Of a DNA stretch of 40,949 nt, positions 23,824 to 31,450 are shown in pieces. Below the pieces are notes generated by a model, which searched no databases, was not told the origin of the DNA, and saw nothing but the letters and a program-made list of their open reading frames with translations. This stretch comes from a virus: positions 1 to 40,949 of IMG/VR virus record IMGVR_UViG_3300020214_002282. The stretch is one strand, 5' to 3'. Positions within the stretch are counted from its first letter, which is position 1, and the number at the start of each line of letters is the position of its first letter. Both the position numbers and the translations under genes were made by a program.

Positions 23824-24088
23824 ATGGAATTTTAAGAGGCGGAGCGAGAAATTAAATCACACCTGATCAGGAGGATCTAGCAACACACCCACCTATGCCG
23901 TCGGTGCCCATGGCGCCGCGACGCTACCACCCGTCCCAGATCCAGAAGCACCCGCTGCGTCCGCCTTCCACCGACAAGGTCCCCTTGGAAGAAGTCAACT
24001 ACAATCGCAAGACCCTATCTCAATGCACCAGTCCCTTAAGTTGATTAAAAATAAGGGAGCGTCCTCAGCGTGTATGGTCATTCCTGAA
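23824..24088. other. Intergenic gap between tail-fibre gene and sugar block
   Basis: This 265-base gap is the longest in the window. It has an AT-rich end next to the glycosyltransferase gene, where TAAAAT lies five bases before the GTG at 23823, and a GC-rich middle (about 23890-24000) unlike its surroundings. A short plus-strand frame of 49 codons (23895-24044) is open there, rich in Pro and Arg, but its AGGAGG lies about 20 bases upstream of the ATG, too far to be convincing. An inverted repeat (TCCCTTA / TAAGGGA, 24032-24058) lies downstream of the tail-fibre stop with an A-run on the plus strand, that is a T-run on the minus strand inside the loop, so it is not a classic terminator. Confidence 0.4.
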
Positions 24089-26209
24089 TCAGAATGGGAG
24101 GGTGCCGCCACAAACCACTCGCCAGACCGATCCGTCAGACTGCAGCTCGACCCACTCGCCCTTGCCGAGCGTGACGCTGCTTGTCACTGTGTTTCCAAAG
24201 GTGGCGATCTTTGGTGTCTGGAGGTCGCCGCCCGTCACAGTGAGCGTATGGTCCCCAGCAGTGGCGTTCAGGATGGTAAGAACTCGATTGGCTCCGTGTT
24301 CTGCACTGGCCGGGTCGGGCAGGGTGAGCGCGCCGTTCGCGGAGGTCGACGGTGCGTACCTGATGTACCTGTAGCCATTGTAGTCCGCAGCGGCGACCGT
24401 GCGGGTTTGGAAGCCCGGCGCCGGGTCAGCCCCTGCCGTGGGGAGCACCGAAGTTGTGTAGAGCTCCTCCTCGTAGCGGAGACTTCTTACAATCACTCGT
24501 GAATCGTCGCCCTCGTCCTGGCTACCCACCGCGGGCCCGATCGTTACGGTCACCTTGCCTGTCGAGTCCGCCGCCACGCTTGTGCCGATGTTGATCGTCT
24601 GGGTGGCGCCGGAGGCGGTGGCGCCGTTGCCGATGGCGATCGTGTTGGTCGCGGTCGACCGCCCCAGCGTGATTATTCCCGTTCCGCCTGTGCTTCCCAG
24701 CGTTACAGCGTTTGCAGCCCCGCCGATGTTGAGGGTCGTGGCATTTGTATTGAACAGCGCTGCAATTCCTGTCGATGTCGTGGTGAGGTTACCACCATCG
24801 ACCGTGAGATTGCCTTCGACTGTGACGTTGGCACCCGAGAATGTCAGCGCATCTGTAGACGGGCCTGACTTGATGACCAGCTGACCTGACGAGTTGGTGA
24901 AGCGTCCGAACTCGCTGTTGTTGTCCTTCAGGATGATGTCGGCACCATCGGCATCGAGGATGATGTCACCCCCTGCGTCAAGAGTGATTTCGCTAGCAGA
25001 GTTATTGATCTGGGCAATTGTCGGTGTGGTTAGGGTCTTGTTCGATAGGGTGCTAGTCGAAGAGACTGTGACGACGCTTGCACCTTCGACCGTGAGATTG
25101 CCTTCGACTGTGAGATCGCCTTCGACTGTGACGTTGGCACCCGAGAATGTCAGCGCATCTGTAGACGGGCCTGACTTGATGACCAGCTGACCTGACGAGT
25201 TGCTGAGGCCGCCGAAGGTGGTGCCGTCGTCCTTCAGGATGATGTCGGCACCACCGGCATCGAGGACGATGTCATTATCTGCGTCAAGAGTGATATTAGC
25301 ATTATCGGGACTGTTGATCTGGGCAATTGTCGGTGTGGTTAGGATGGGTGAACCGGCGAACACCAGCGAACCGCCCGTGCCCGTCTCACCGGTCACCGCT
25401 GCAGCAAGGTTAGCGGATGTCGGTGTCGCCAAGAAAGTTGCTACGTTGCTGCCCAGCCCAGTCAAACCGCCTACCGGGAGGCCGGTGCAGTTAGTGAGAG
25501 TTCCAGCAGACGGAGTGCCAATGTTGGGAGTTGTTAAAGTTGGTGAAGTAAGAGTCTTGTTCGTTAGGGTGTCGGTCGAAGAGACTGTGACGACATTCAC
25601 ACCCTCGATGGTTACTACACCAGCAGAGCCTCGAGCTATCGTGGTGTCGCTGGCGTGCCCGAGCTCGATGACGCCGGTGGTGGTGAGGGCGGCGATGCCA
25701 GAGACATTGTTCGAGCCATCGATTGTCACGCCGGAGTTCTTGATCGTCTTGCCGTCGGTGCCGCTGAAACGAGCAACGGCGTCGGCTGTTGCGCTCGAGG
25801 GACCGACGACGTCACCCTCGCCGCCGCCGAGCGTGAGATCAGTCTCCGTGCCCGAGTCATTCTTGAAGTACAGCTTACCATCTGTCTTCGCGTAGATGGC
25901 TCCCTTTCCACTTGCGGGTGTTGATGCTGCAGAGGACTGTTCGCCCACCTGCAGAACGCCTGAGACGACCACATCACCTTTGAACGCGACAGCTCCATAA
26001 GAACCGGCTGAGTCGGCGCTTTTCTGAGTTCCTGAGACAAACATCCACACATCGCTGCCTGTTCCCGCGAAATGTGCAGCGGTGAAGCTTCCAGAAGCGT
26101 CAGTCGCAGAACCTAATCCGTAGACAAGAAGGGGGCTGGTGCTTGTGCTACCAGAGTTAATGACTTGATTAACTCTTAGAACTTTTGCGCTGAAATCATT
26201 GATAGCCAC
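24089..26209 (-). CDS. Tail-fibre-like structural protein with internal repeats
   Basis: The product has 706 residues, low-complexity and beta-rich (Thr/Gly/Asn/Val), with almost no Cys. It contains blocks such as TLTNKTLTSPTLTTPNIGTP and TPTIAQIN, followed by TLDA-x-x-DIVLDA-x-GADIILKD, which are typical of phage fibre or virion decoration proteins. Two units of about 95 residues are near-duplicates (roughly residues 290-385 and 390-475). The C-terminal part (residues 570-706) is non-repetitive and may be the receptor- or capsid-contacting end. The GTG at 26209 overlaps the stop of the gene before (TAGTG) with GAGG upstream. GC content and codon use look higher than in the sugar block. Confidence 0.8.
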   Translation of the reverse strand: MAINDFSAKVLRVNQVINSGSTSTSPLLVYGLGSATDASGSFTAAHFAGTGSDVWMFVSGTQKSADSAGSYGAVAFKGDVVVSGVLQVGEQSSAASTPASGKGAIYAKTDGKLYFKNDSGTETDLTLGGGEGDVVGPSSATADAVARFSGTDGKTIKNSGVTIDGSNNVSGIAALTTTGVIELGHASDTTIARGSAGVVTIEGVNVVTVSSTDTLTNKTLTSPTLTTPNIGTPSAGTLTNCTGLPVGGLTGLGSNVATFLATPTSANLAAAVTGETGTGGSLVFAGSPILTTPTIAQINSPDNANITLDADNDIVLDAGGADIILKDDGTTFGGLSNSSGQLVIKSGPSTDALTFSGANVTVEGDLTVEGNLTVEGASVVTVSSTSTLSNKTLTTPTIAQINNSASEITLDAGGDIILDADGADIILKDNNSEFGRFTNSSGQLVIKSGPSTDALTFSGANVTVEGNLTVDGGNLTTTSTGIAALFNTNATTLNIGGAANAVTLGSTGGTGIITLGRSTATNTIAIGNGATASGATQTINIGTSVAADSTGKVTVTIGPAVGSQDEGDDSRVIVRSLRYEEELYTTSVLPTAGADPAPGFQTRTVAAADYNGYRYIRYAPSTSANGALTLPDPASAEHGANRVLTILNATAGDHTLTVTGGDLQTPKIATFGNTVTSSVTLGKGEWVELQSDGSVWRVVCGGTLPF
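24812..24896 (-). repeat. Direct repeat, copy A (85 bp)
   Basis: This 85-base stretch is identical to 25118-25202. It encodes the NSSGQLVIKSGPSTDALTF segment and the ANVTVEG that follows, inside the tail-fibre-like protein. The flanks on both sides are also similar but not identical, so the true repeat unit is about 280-300 bases. Confidence 0.85.
25118..25202 (-). repeat. Direct repeat, copy B (85 bp)
   Basis: Identical to 24812-24896. Next to it (about 25085-25135) a short tandem of 15-base units gives VEGDLTVEGNLTVEGA, a further local expansion. Perfect identity at DNA level, including silent positions, points to recent duplication or gene conversion. Confidence 0.85.
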
Positions 26210-26535
26210 TAGGTCACCTCAATCGCGTGAATGTGAACAGAATCGCTGTTCGCGACGGAAGCTTTTATAACAACTTGGGAGATGTTGACAGAATCAATGT
26301 ACACGTTGAAGTTTCCCCCTAGTCCAACGGGAGTGACTGTTACTTTCGGTATGCTGGTAAAAGCTGCGCCGGTGAAAGTGTGTGTTATAGTGTCGCCGCC
26401 TGCAAATGAGACCTCAGCTGTCTTAATGGTCGCTGCCAAGTTGCCCTCCGTTTCTGACAGATAGAAAAGTTGCGGCTCGCGGCGGATGAACGGATACGTC
26501 TTCTTGTATCGTTGTAGGTCTATCCTTGTTGGCAT
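26209..26535 (-). CDS. Small probable virion protein
   Basis: The product has 108 residues. It begins TRIDLQRYKKTYPFIRREPQLFYL, then becomes beta-rich (ITHTFTGAAFTSIPKVTVTP and NVYIDSVNISQVVIKAS). The second half resembles small beta-sandwich modules found beside phage fibre genes, but I cannot name a family. Its stop overlaps the fibre gene start. A short inverted repeat (CCAGC/GCTGG, 26541-26560) in the leader overlaps the GGAG ahead of the ATG and might influence translation. Association with the fibre gene is inferred from the overlap. Confidence 0.68.
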   Translation of the reverse strand: MPTRIDLQRYKKTYPFIRREPQLFYLSETEGNLAATIKTAEVSFAGGDTITHTFTGAAFTSIPKVTVTPVGLGGNFNVYIDSVNISQVVIKASVANSDSVHIHAIEVT

Positions 26536-26565
26536 GAGCCGATCTCCAGCTCTAAATATGCTGGA

Positions 26566-27870
26566 CTAAAGCATCTGGCCTGCAAGCGTCGCAAGATCAG
26601 AGCGTTCTCCCTTCTCAAGGGTGACGTGTCCAGTGAGATGAGATGTCTTCAACTTTTCAACAGCGATAGTAAGTCCGTTCGAGTAGCTGTCGATGTATGG
26701 AGTGTCGATCTGATCGATGTCTCCGAGCAGGACGATCTTGCTACCTTTACCAGTTCTTGTGATGACGGTCTTCAGCTCATGGATAGTCGTGTTCTGAGCT
26801 TCATCAACAATGATAAAAGCCTCGGCAAACGTTCTACCGCGGATGAACGCAAGCGGTGCGATGTCGATGTCACCTTTCTGGCGCATCATCTCAAAGTAAG
26901 TTGAGTCGCCGTAAGCTTGCCTAAAGTTATCGACAATTGGTGAGAGCCAAGGAGCCATCTTTTCGTTTAAGTCTCCAGGCAAGAAACCGAGCTCTTTACC
27001 AACAGGTTCGATGGATCTCGTGATCACGATTCGCTTGTATATTTTCTCATTGAAACCCTGCATAGCAGCAGCAAGCGTAAGGAAAGTCTTTCCGCTACCA
27101 GCGAGTCCTGAGAGTGAGACCAGCGGGATATCGGGATCCGTTAAAGCGTGCAGGGCAAACTTCTGCTCCTTGCTTCGAGCATGAATTCCACTGCACCTGT
27201 AGCTAATAGGAACGAGTCGACCTGATTTATGAACTGCGAGAAACGACTTCTTGGGATCGACATCAGACACCGCATGCACAAATTGATTCGGAAACAGCTC
27301 AGGCATCCAGTCAGCTACCTGCAGCCCTTTGTCTGCGTGGAACGCATCGATATCACAATCTAAGAGCTGGATGAACTCCTGACCAGAGAACATCTTCTGA
27401 CCTTCTTTCACGCTGCGAATATGGTCGCGAAAATAATCCTCAGCGATCAAACCCAGCGCATCACATTTGACCCGGAGATTGATGTCCTTTGTCACGACCT
27501 TGACCGGTGTCCCTGCGTGATGCTTCTGGAGGCCTAGGGCTACTGAGATGAGTTGATTATCACCCTTACTCGGGTCGAGGCCTGAGGGTGTCTGGACGCC
27601 CAACGGACTCAGCTCACTCTCAACCCTGATCGTCTGCTCACCCTCGATCGTGACACCATCATAAAGGTGACCTCTGGCGCGCAGATTATCGAGATATCGA
27701 TTAACGTAGCGCGCGGATGAACCTATAAGGTCCTGACGCTCCTTGAACCTATCAAGCTCTTCAAGGACAACTATGGGAAGAACAACGTCATTTCCTGGAA
27801 AAGAGTGGATACTCTGCATATCGTGAAGCAAAACCGAAGTATCAACCACCAGAATCTTGCGAGTGCTCAA
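26566..27870 (-). CDS. phoH: PhoH family protein with PIN domain (PhoH2-like)
   Basis: The product has 434 residues. Residues 1-150 are a PIN RNase domain: ILVVDTSVLLHDM (first Asp), LEELDRFK and VVTKDINLRVKCDALG (later acidic residues). Residues 220-434 are a PhoH-type P-loop ATPase: LSGLAGSGKTFLTLAAA (Walker A) and AFIIVDEAQNTT (Walker B), then GDIDQID. This combination is known as PhoH2, an RNA helicase/RNase in bacteria; phage PhoH is common in marine myoviruses. The start is a TTG at 27870 with only a weak ribosome site. It is divergent from the sigma-like gene at 27956, with 85 bases between. Confidence 0.93.
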   Translation of the reverse strand: MSTRKILVVDTSVLLHDMQSIHSFPGNDVVLPIVVLEELDRFKERQDLIGSSARYVNRYLDNLRARGHLYDGVTIEGEQTIRVESELSPLGVQTPSGLDPSKGDNQLISVALGLQKHHAGTPVKVVTKDINLRVKCDALGLIAEDYFRDHIRSVKEGQKMFSGQEFIQLLDCDIDAFHADKGLQVADWMPELFPNQFVHAVSDVDPKKSFLAVHKSGRLVPISYRCSGIHARSKEQKFALHALTDPDIPLVSLSGLAGSGKTFLTLAAAMQGFNEKIYKRIVITRSIEPVGKELGFLPGDLNEKMAPWLSPIVDNFRQAYGDSTYFEMMRQKGDIDIAPLAFIRGRTFAEAFIIVDEAQNTTIHELKTVITRTGKGSKIVLLGDIDQIDTPYIDSYSNGLTIAVEKLKTSHLTGHVTLEKGERSDLATLAGQML

Positions 27871-27955
27871 CTTTTTCCGTCGAGGATGAAAATACGATCC
27901 TCTCTAGTAAAAATATCATCCAAGAGTAGAAAAGCAACGCTGCTCGGAGACTAAA

Positions 27956-28198
27956 ATGAATGATGTCATAACGAATACGACATGCTTCAATGAGCATGAC
28001 AAGAGGGGCATATCATGCTCGAAAAAGACCTGCAGGCAATGGATGAATTCACCCGAGTATCTTAACTGCGCTGTCATAGCTGCCAATAAAAATGATGATG
28101 GTCTGACGCTGCAGCAGATAGGAGATATTTTCGATGTAACCCGGATGAGAGTCTGTCAATTAGAAAAAGTCTCACTCCAGAAGCTGATCCTCGAGTGA
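27956..28198 (+). CDS. Sigma-region-4-like DNA-binding protein
   Basis: This 80-residue protein is the only convincing plus-strand gene here. The C-terminal 35 residues, GLTLQQIGDIFDVTRMRVCQLEK then LQKL, match the helix-turn-helix of sigma-70 region 4 (the -35-binding part), including the TRMRVCQLE recognition helix pattern. Upstream are CSKKTCRQWMNSPEYLNCA, with three cysteines that could bind a metal. It has no region 2. The ATG has GGAG six bases upstream. It might act as a separate sigma-4 module together with the gp55-like region-2 protein at 3267-3983; that partnership is inference. Confidence 0.82.
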   Translation: MNDVITNTTCFNEHDKRGISCSKKTCRQWMNSPEYLNCAVIAANKNDDGLTLQQIGDIFDVTRMRVCQLEKVSLQKLILE

Positions 28199-28206
28199 GA
28201 CCTGAT

Positions 28207-28220
28207 GTTCGAATTCGAAC
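28207..28220. repeat. Perfect 14-bp palindrome between convergent genes
   Basis: GTTCGAATTCGAAC lies in the 26-base gap between the stop of the plus-strand sigma-like gene and the stop of the minus-strand gene at 28225. It can fold as a 5-bp stem with an AATT loop on either strand. There is no T-run, so it is at most a weak bidirectional terminator or a protein-binding site. Confidence 0.4.
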
Positions 28221-28224
28221 CTGA

Positions 28225-28569
28225 CTAAGATGATGTAGCAGCTGTCAGCGCAGCGATAATCTGAGCTTTGGTGCTATCAACCGTGACAGGTAAATTCAAA
28301 ATCGCAGCAGCCTCCAGGAGCTTAGCCTTGGTCCATGTCGCATCCCATGTTGGGCAGCTTGCGGACGCAGGCGTCGGATCGACGACCTCCGTCTCCACAA
28401 CGGTGGAAGCGGCTTCAACTTGAGCTGCAACAGGGACGGGCGTCAATTCTTCCTGCGTGGTTGCAGTTTCCTCTATGGTTGGTGGCTGAGGGGATACCGG
28501 CACCGGAGCAGCGGTAGCAACCTCATTGGGATGAGGTCTACCCACCATCCTGTAGGTTGTCGCTGGCAC
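28225..28569 (-). CDS. Pro/Ala-rich protein with C-terminal HeH/SAP-like motif
   Basis: The product has 114 residues. About 75 residues are low-complexity Pro/Val/Thr/Glu/Ala, likely disordered. The C-terminal 35 (WTKAKLLEAAAILNLPVTVDSTKAQIIAAL) fit the helix-extended-helix pattern found in HeH/SAP DNA-binding modules. The start is a GTG at 28569 with GGGAG eight bases upstream, next to the stop of the histone-like gene. The histone-like neighbour hints at a role in DNA compaction, which is inference. Confidence 0.72.
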   Translation of the reverse strand: MPATTYRMVGRPHPNEVATAAPVPVSPQPPTIEETATTQEELTPVPVAAQVEAASTVVETEVVDPTPASASCPTWDATWTKAKLLEAAAILNLPVTVDSTKAQIIAALTAATSS

Positions 28570-28773
28570 CTACTCTGCTCCCTTCCTGCTCTTCTCAACC
28601 TCGACCATCGACTTGATGAGACCGGCGGTCACCTTCTTCAGAAGACGAAGTCCACGACGCGCTCGAACCCCAGCAGAGGCATTTCCGGTCGCGTTCTTCT
28701 GAATATCAATCTCCATCGACTCAACAAGCGTCTTAACCTTTTGCCACGCATCAACAATCTGACTGTTTGCCAT
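28570..28773 (-). CDS. Histone H1-like (Hc1-type) DNA-binding protein
   Basis: The 67-residue basic protein has IDIQKNATGNASAGVRARRGLRLLKK, which resembles the bacterial Hc1-type histone family (KNxxGNxxAGxRARKxxRxLKK). Such proteins bind DNA without sequence preference and can condense it; several aquatic phages and cyanobacteria carry them. The ATG has GGAG six bases upstream (GTGAAAG spacer). It is co-directional with and immediately upstream of the HeH-like gene. Confidence 0.8.
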   Translation of the reverse strand: MANSQIVDAWQKVKTLVESMEIDIQKNATGNASAGVRARRGLRLLKKVTAGLIKSMVEVEKSRKGAE

Positions 28774-28776
28774 CTT

Positions 28777-29013
28777 TCACTCCATTGTTATTATGTTAGA
28801 TGAGACAGGCGCTTTCTCGAGCGCCTCTTTGACAACTGCTGCAATTACGACCATGGCTTCATGATCTTCCAGCTCCATTGACAAAAGCTTTATAATGTTC
28901 AAAATTTGCTTTTGATTTACTCCAAACTTGAGTATCTCGCCGACGATCTGACGAGAGGTCAACGTATCTTTTGCCCATGCCTCAGTTTCGGTTTGACCAA
29001 CTTTCTCTACCAT
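28777..29013 (-). CDS. Unknown small protein
   Basis: The product has 78 residues, largely helical (ILKFGVNQKQILNIIKLLSMELEDHEAM) and with no recognisable family. The ATG at 29013 overlaps the upstream stop as TGATG, and it ends three bases before the histone-like ATG. The packing suggests co-expression; no role can be assigned. Confidence 0.65.
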   Translation of the reverse strand: MVEKVGQTETEAWAKDTLTSRQIVGEILKFGVNQKQILNIIKLLSMELEDHEAMVVIAAVVKEALEKAPVSSNIITME

Positions 29014-29456
29014 CAGAATGCCTCGATCCTGAATCTATCGTTATCTAAAAAGATAAGACGTTTACCACGAATTTCGTTATTTTCATCTTCTTCTCTAACC
29101 AATGTGATCCACTGATCCCACGCTTTCGTTAGGTATATCCATTCTGCCTGTTCCCACGTTGCTAGATCACAATGATACGATTCTAGGACCCTCACGAGAT
29201 CTGGTGAAATTGAAAATTTGATATCCTCGATGTTAGGAAGTGCCCTTGTCTCCTCCTTCAGCGTCAGCTCAGATCGACAGATGTCAATTACCTTGTGAAC
29301 GACGCCACAATTGTTGCACTGCGAAAATTTCGGTTGGACAGTATCAGAGTCATCTATCACAGAGAACACAACGAACTTATGGAATACAGGTTCTAAAGCG
29401 TTCTTGTATTGTGGAAGAACGCAATGACACTGGACTAAGTGCTTTATTCCCTGCAC
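29013..29456 (-). CDS. Unknown protein with zinc-ribbon-like cysteines
   Basis: The product has 147 residues. Cysteines are arranged as CHC near residue 10 and CNNCGVVHKV near residue 48, the latter a probable metal-binding knuckle. The rest is hydrophilic with a conserved-looking WEQAEWIYLTKAWDQWITLV. I recall similar unnamed proteins in marine T4-like phages but cannot give a function. The start is a GTG at 29456, a few bases after the upstream stop, with only a weak ribosome site. Confidence 0.68.
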   Translation of the reverse strand: MQGIKHLVQCHCVLPQYKNALEPVFHKFVVFSVIDDSDTVQPKFSQCNNCGVVHKVIDICRSELTLKEETRALPNIEDIKFSISPDLVRVLESYHCDLATWEQAEWIYLTKAWDQWITLVREEDENNEIRGKRLIFLDNDRFRIEAF

Positions 29457-29459
29457 TTG

Positions 29460-29717
29460 CTACCCGAAAAACTTAGCTTTCTTGGTTGTTGGATTGACCT
29501 CATCCTTGATATCATTAAAAAGTGAAACGTACTGACCAACAGCGTTGATTCCCGTATTTTCAATCGTGGTCCTCGCAACAGAAAAAATCTTTGTAATCTG
29601 CTCGTTGCTAAGATTCATCTCATTCTTAAGCAGCGGTGCGAGGTTCGAGCAAACGGAATCAGCGATCGCTATGGAAACATCGCGAGCGACATGCCCGATT
29701 TTTGATTCAATCGACAT
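29460..29717 (-). CDS. Unknown small helical protein
   Basis: The product has 85 residues, helical, with no known motif (IADSVCSNLAPLLKNEM, then EQITKIFSVARTTIE). The ATG at 29717 is preceded by AGGAG five bases upstream. It ends three bases before the next gene starts. No function assigned. Confidence 0.65.
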   Translation of the reverse strand: MSIESKIGHVARDVSIAIADSVCSNLAPLLKNEMNLSNEQITKIFSVARTTIENTGINAVGQYVSLFNDIKDEVNPTTKKAKFFG

Positions 29718-29765
29718 TCAATCTCCTTCTATTAACTTTCGGAAAAAAACAAGAGTTGTAAACTT

Positions 29766-30209
29766 TTACTTCGTTAATTTGTCGGCTACCGTCGCTGCAG
29801 CCCATGCATCGGGCTTAATAGCAGCCGAGAATCCCATACCAGAGATGTAGCTTTGCGCGAGCTTTGCAACTTTATTAGATCTTCCTCGTGGGCTCGAGGC
29901 AATGTCAGCATGCACGTGTATCCGCAGCTCAGGCTTGTTCTGCCTGATTTGATCAGCTACAATAACGGAGTTGTGAACTTCGGATAAAAGTCGCTCCTCC
30001 AAGCACGAATATGTCGATCGACATCTCTTGTCGCGCTTGAAGAAATATCTTCCACCTTTACCGGGCCAATAGAGACAGATTGCCGATGCAAAAATCCACC
30101 ACCCAGAGCTTAGCTGTGAATCTGATCCAACAAACACCTCACATGTATCATCGATTTGATTGATTATGTCAGATAGCTCTTGCTGGTTTCCACGCGGATC
30201 TAACCACAT
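29766..30209 (-). CDS. RNase H-like protein (YkuK/DUF458 type)
   Basis: The product has 147 residues. It has VFVGSDSQLSSGWWIFASAICLY (the first Asp of an RNase H-like fold), LEERLLSEVHNSVIVADQI with a Glu, HVHADIASSPRGRSNKVAKLAQSYISGMGF (Asp) and IKPDAWAAATVAD at the end, matching the conserved acidic residues of the YkuK family, whose biochemical role is poorly known. It overlaps the GroEL-like gene by ten bases; the ATG has GAGG seven bases upstream. Function beyond the fold is unknown. Confidence 0.78.
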   Translation of the reverse strand: MWLDPRGNQQELSDIINQIDDTCEVFVGSDSQLSSGWWIFASAICLYWPGKGGRYFFKRDKRCRSTYSCLEERLLSEVHNSVIVADQIRQNKPELRIHVHADIASSPRGRSNKVAKLAQSYISGMGFSAAIKPDAWAAATVADKLTK

Positions 30210-31411
30210 CCCTCGACCTCCAGCATAACTTTAGAATTGCCGATGATACTTTCGAATGACCTCAGACCAGCTGATCCGAATCTCACGGAGCTGGATGGCA
30301 GAAGCATACCATCAAAATTCAACACTCCGTGCTCCATGCAAGATTTAACGTATCTAATTCCAAAATCGATTCTATCACGCTGTATTCCACGTAGGGACTT
30401 TGTCTCATGTCCAACTTTAATACAGACCGCGTTGTTCCCAAGAGCGTCAAGGCGGCGGCGAATAAGGTCTGATTGGTGATGATCAACGCAACCCAGCTTG
30501 GACGTGAGGCGCTGGATAACATGGGTCGTCCTACTGTCCTTGAGCTCAATCTCCGTTCCTGCGCTCGTGCATGAGATTCGATCAGCTGACACGCAAGATT
30601 CCAGATCGATGCTTGATACGAGTTGACCTTTATCAGAGCTGATCAGCTCGGCAGCGAAGCAACCTGCGAGATCTCCCATTCCGTTAACTCCCACCTCATC
30701 GAATGGAATAGGAATCGGGATCACTTGAGCGGTCCTGCGCTGCATGTTGACCGCCGCGGTCGCGACAACTTCCTCAGCAAACCCTCTGGCAAAAATCACA
30801 ACTGCAAGCCTCTTCTCGTACGAATCATGAAAAAGTCGATGACACTCAGATACGCTCTCTATGATCCCATCAACAAAAACTACCTTGCAATTTTGAACAG
30901 ATACTTTCTGCTGATTCAACGACGTAAAGTAAGCAGACTCTGGTCTCCACTTACAAACTTGAGTTCCGCAGCTTATCTCTGTTGATTGTGACTCATTGGC
31001 ATCAAGTATTATTTTTCCTCTTCTGCCAGCAAGCGTAATCGCGTCCATAACGATACCTGTGCACTGAGCTCCTATCATCATGCTCAAGCTCTCGCGAAGC
31101 TGGTGGATTTGAAATCTACGGCCCACATCATGATCGCAGGTAGTTCCTGATATCATAGACATCGCAACATAAGATGATCCAGGCGATTGCTGCTCGGCGC
31201 CAATAATGCAACTGAGAAATAAATTTCTAACAGGAGACTCACGAACAGTCTGCGAAATTGCACGAATGCATTCGCTTTCCATTAAAAATGTCGATGAATC
31301 ACCGCAATTTACGAAAATCTTACGATTTCTTACATCGTTCAAAACAGAACGAGCGATCGAGCTCCACGCTGGAAGCTGCGACCGCTCGAAATTCGTAACT
31401 TTTCTCTTCAT
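30200..31411 (-). CDS. Divergent GroEL-like protein lacking the C-terminal ATPase half
   Basis: The product is about 403 residues against 548 in GroEL. The middle corresponds to the GroEL apical domain: TQVCKWRPESAYFTSLNQQ aligns with the GYLSPYF strand, and KRLAVVIFARGFAEEVVATA with the KPLLIIAEDVEGEALAT stretch, followed by a MGDLAG that fits the DIA-LTGG loop. The last 100 residues (DLIRRRLDALGNNAVCIKVG, then RDRIDFGIRYVKSCMEHGVL) align with the intermediate domain, including the Asp that corresponds to the ATPase Asp398. The N-terminal part shows a broken remnant of the ATP motif (QQSPGSSYVA instead of GDGTTT). The C-terminal equatorial part is missing. It is therefore unlikely to fold proteins with ATP by itself; it may bind substrate or host chaperonin. 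The start at 31411 is an ATG. Confidence 0.75.
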   Translation of the reverse strand: MKRKVTNFERSQLPAWSSIARSVLNDVRNRKIFVNCGDSSTFLMESECIRAISQTVRESPVRNLFLSCIIGAEQQSPGSSYVAMSMISGTTCDHDVGRRFQIHQLRESLSMMIGAQCTGIVMDAITLAGRRGKIILDANESQSTEISCGTQVCKWRPESAYFTSLNQQKVSVQNCKVVFVDGIIESVSECHRLFHDSYEKRLAVVIFARGFAEEVVATAAVNMQRRTAQVIPIPIPFDEVGVNGMGDLAGCFAAELISSDKGQLVSSIDLESCVSADRISCTSAGTEIELKDSRTTHVIQRLTSKLGCVDHHQSDLIRRRLDALGNNAVCIKVGHETKSLRGIQRDRIDFGIRYVKSCMEHGVLNFDGMLLPSSSVRFGSAGLRSFESIIGNSKVMLEVEGCG

Positions 31412-31450
31412 CGTCAAATTTTACTCATCGATGAAGCACTATGAAACGAG

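Noticed and set aside
24032-24058. TCCCTTA/TAAGGGA inverted repeat as a terminator of the fibre gene
   Set aside because: On the minus strand the T-rich stretch is inside the loop rather than after the stem, so it does not have the layout of a rho-independent terminator.
24812-25202. CRISPR-like or other spaced repeats
   Set aside because: There are only two copies of a long unit inside one coding frame; the sequence between encodes similar protein and no spacers or cas genes are present.
25200-25895. Long plus-strand frame of 231 codons opposite the fibre-like gene
   Set aside because: It is an antisense shadow of a GC-rich low-complexity gene. It has no ribosome-binding site, and the composition is what is expected from the complement of Thr/Gly/Asn codons.
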